From Nitrososphaerota archaeon (GTDB lineage: Archaea; Thermoproteota; Nitrososphaeria_A; Caldarchaeales; JAVZCJ01), in contig JAVZCJ010000005.1 of the NCBI GenBank assembly GCA_038874475.1, forward strand, positions 1 through 64,000: a stretch of DNA of 64,000 nucleotides, read 5' to 3'. Shown piece by piece: positions 63,560 through 64,000 of the stretch. How positions within the stretch are numbered: the stretch's first letter is position 1; each line of letters starts with the position of its first letter. Below the pieces are notes generated by a model. The model made no database searches, was not told the origin of the DNA, and saw nothing but the letters and a program-made list of their open reading frames with translations. Made by a program: the position numbers and the translations under genes.

Positions 63560-64000
63560 ATGAAACAATTGTGGGCGCCTTGGAGAATGTCTTATATATT
63601 AAGTAAAAAGCCTAGAGAATGCTTTTTCTGTAAAGCTTCTAAAGAAAAAAGAGATATGGAAAACTATGTTTTATATCGTGGAAAAAAATGCTTTATAATG
63701 TTAAATGCTTTTCCTTATAATAATGGACATTTAATGATTGCTCCCTATAATCATATTGAAGACATTGAAAAAATGAATAATGAAGAAATTGTTGAAATGA
63801 TGAATTTATTAAAAATTTCAATAAAGCTTTTAAATAGAGTATTTAAACCGCATGGTTTTAATATAGGTTTTAATTTAGGGAAAATAGCTGGCGCTGGTGA
63901 AAGACACATACATATGCATGTAGTTCCAAGATGGATGGGGGATACAAATTTTATGCCAATAATAGCTAATACTAAAGTAATTTCAGATAGTTTGAAGCAT
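63560..64000 (+). CDS. HIT-family protein (3' end outside window)
   Basis: The first 147 residues of a HIT protein: QLWAPWRMSYILS at the start, CFFCKASKE, NAFPYNNGHLMIAPYNH, and the catalytic triad region GERHIHMHVVPRW (H-x-H-x-H). The CxxC and opening resemble AP4A hydrolase/phosphorylase-type HIT proteins. Starts 8 bases after the alcohol dehydrogenase stop. The window cuts the end. Confidence 0.88.
   Translation, partial: MKQLWAPWRMSYILSKKPRECFFCKASKEKRDMENYVLYRGKKCFIMLNAFPYNNGHLMIAPYNHIEDIEKMNNEEIVEMMNLLKISIKLLNRVFKPHGFNIGFNLGKIAGAGERHIHMHVVPRWMGDTNFMPIIANTKVISDSLKH

Noticed and set aside
1-64000. tRNA, rRNA and CRISPR arrays
   Set aside because: I scanned gaps for GC-rich patches, T-loop-like sequence and repeats with even spacing. 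None was seen, though a short AT-rich RNA could be missed.

Overview
The window is a piece of an AT-rich archaeal chromosome. Coding stretches run near 22-30% G+C by eye. The archaeal marks are an RpoD/RPB3-like RNA polymerase subunit with two 4Fe-4S motifs, the RpoN subunit, eL13 and eL18, an archaeal-type HMG-CoA synthase/thiolase/DUF35 set, aTrm56, and CdvB/CdvC (ESCRT-III/Vps4) division proteins. CdvB/CdvC with eL13 point to the TACK side (Thermoproteota-like). A corrinoid methyltransferase set and several peptide, amide and CoA-ester genes suggest a heterotroph with possible methylotrophy. The exact lineage cannot be read from this window. TATA-like boxes are common, many genes look leaderless, and TTG starts are frequent.

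Layout. 1-720: the 3' part of a TnpB gene whose tail is unusually GC-rich and structured. 741-2877: a glycosidase-like protein, a flavin-reductase-like protein and a HEPN-like helical protein. 2881-6861 (minus): unknown protein, corrinoid protein, non-pyrrolysine MttB-type methyltransferase and MtaA/UroD-type methyltransferase. 6990-12646 (plus): LarA-family protein, FGGY sugar kinase and an ABC-2 exporter. 12685-15160: aTrm56 and small zinc-ribbon or unknown proteins. 15324-21316 (minus): a branched-chain-amino-acid-type ABC transporter operon ending in an iron alcohol dehydrogenase. 21468-25860 (plus): class III CoA-transferase, the first mevalonate steps and a small nucleotidyltransferase. 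25896-31087 (minus): the rpoD-eL18-uL13-uS9-rpoN-eno-uS2-MEMO superoperon. 31369-34795: presenilin-like membrane protein, an orphan peptide-ABC ATPase pair and Trm112. 35142-37998: cell-division genes cdvB, cdvC and a second cdvB. 38168-41211: a tRNA-binding protein, a pyruvate-kinase-like domain protein, a tiny acidic ORF, an Mtq2/HemK-type methylase and AsnRS. 41328-48896: HtrA protease, UPF0210, DUF1893, acetamidase, acyl-CoA ligase, macro domain, a PD-(D/E)XK nuclease and endonuclease IV. 48897-51316: a frameshifted inositol-1-phosphate synthase, PadR, eL13 and DUF1028. 51486-56919: a full dipeptide/oligopeptide ABC operon. 56940-64000: aldo/keto reductase, second acetamidase, nucleotidyltransferase-like protein, phosphoesterase, APC permease, iron alcohol dehydrogenase and a HIT protein cut by the window end.

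How the parts may work together. The peptide transporter, APC permease, DUF1028 protein and two amidases fit uptake and breakdown of peptides and amides. The liv-type transporter, CoA-transferase, acyl-CoA ligase and alcohol dehydrogenases fit acid/CoA-ester metabolism. The methyltransferase set could feed methyl groups from a methylated amine into C1 metabolism. These links are inference from neighbourhood.

Most unusual points: a one-base frameshift in the inositol-phosphate synthase beside a perfect palindrome at the padR promoter; a presenilin-family protein with GLGE instead of GLGD; a LarA homologue whose cofactor lysine is serine; a 29-residue protein with 21 glutamates and its own promoter and ribosome site; a 52-nt identical tract shared by livF and livG; and a TnpB lacking the third RuvC aspartate. 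I found no tRNA, rRNA or CRISPR array.
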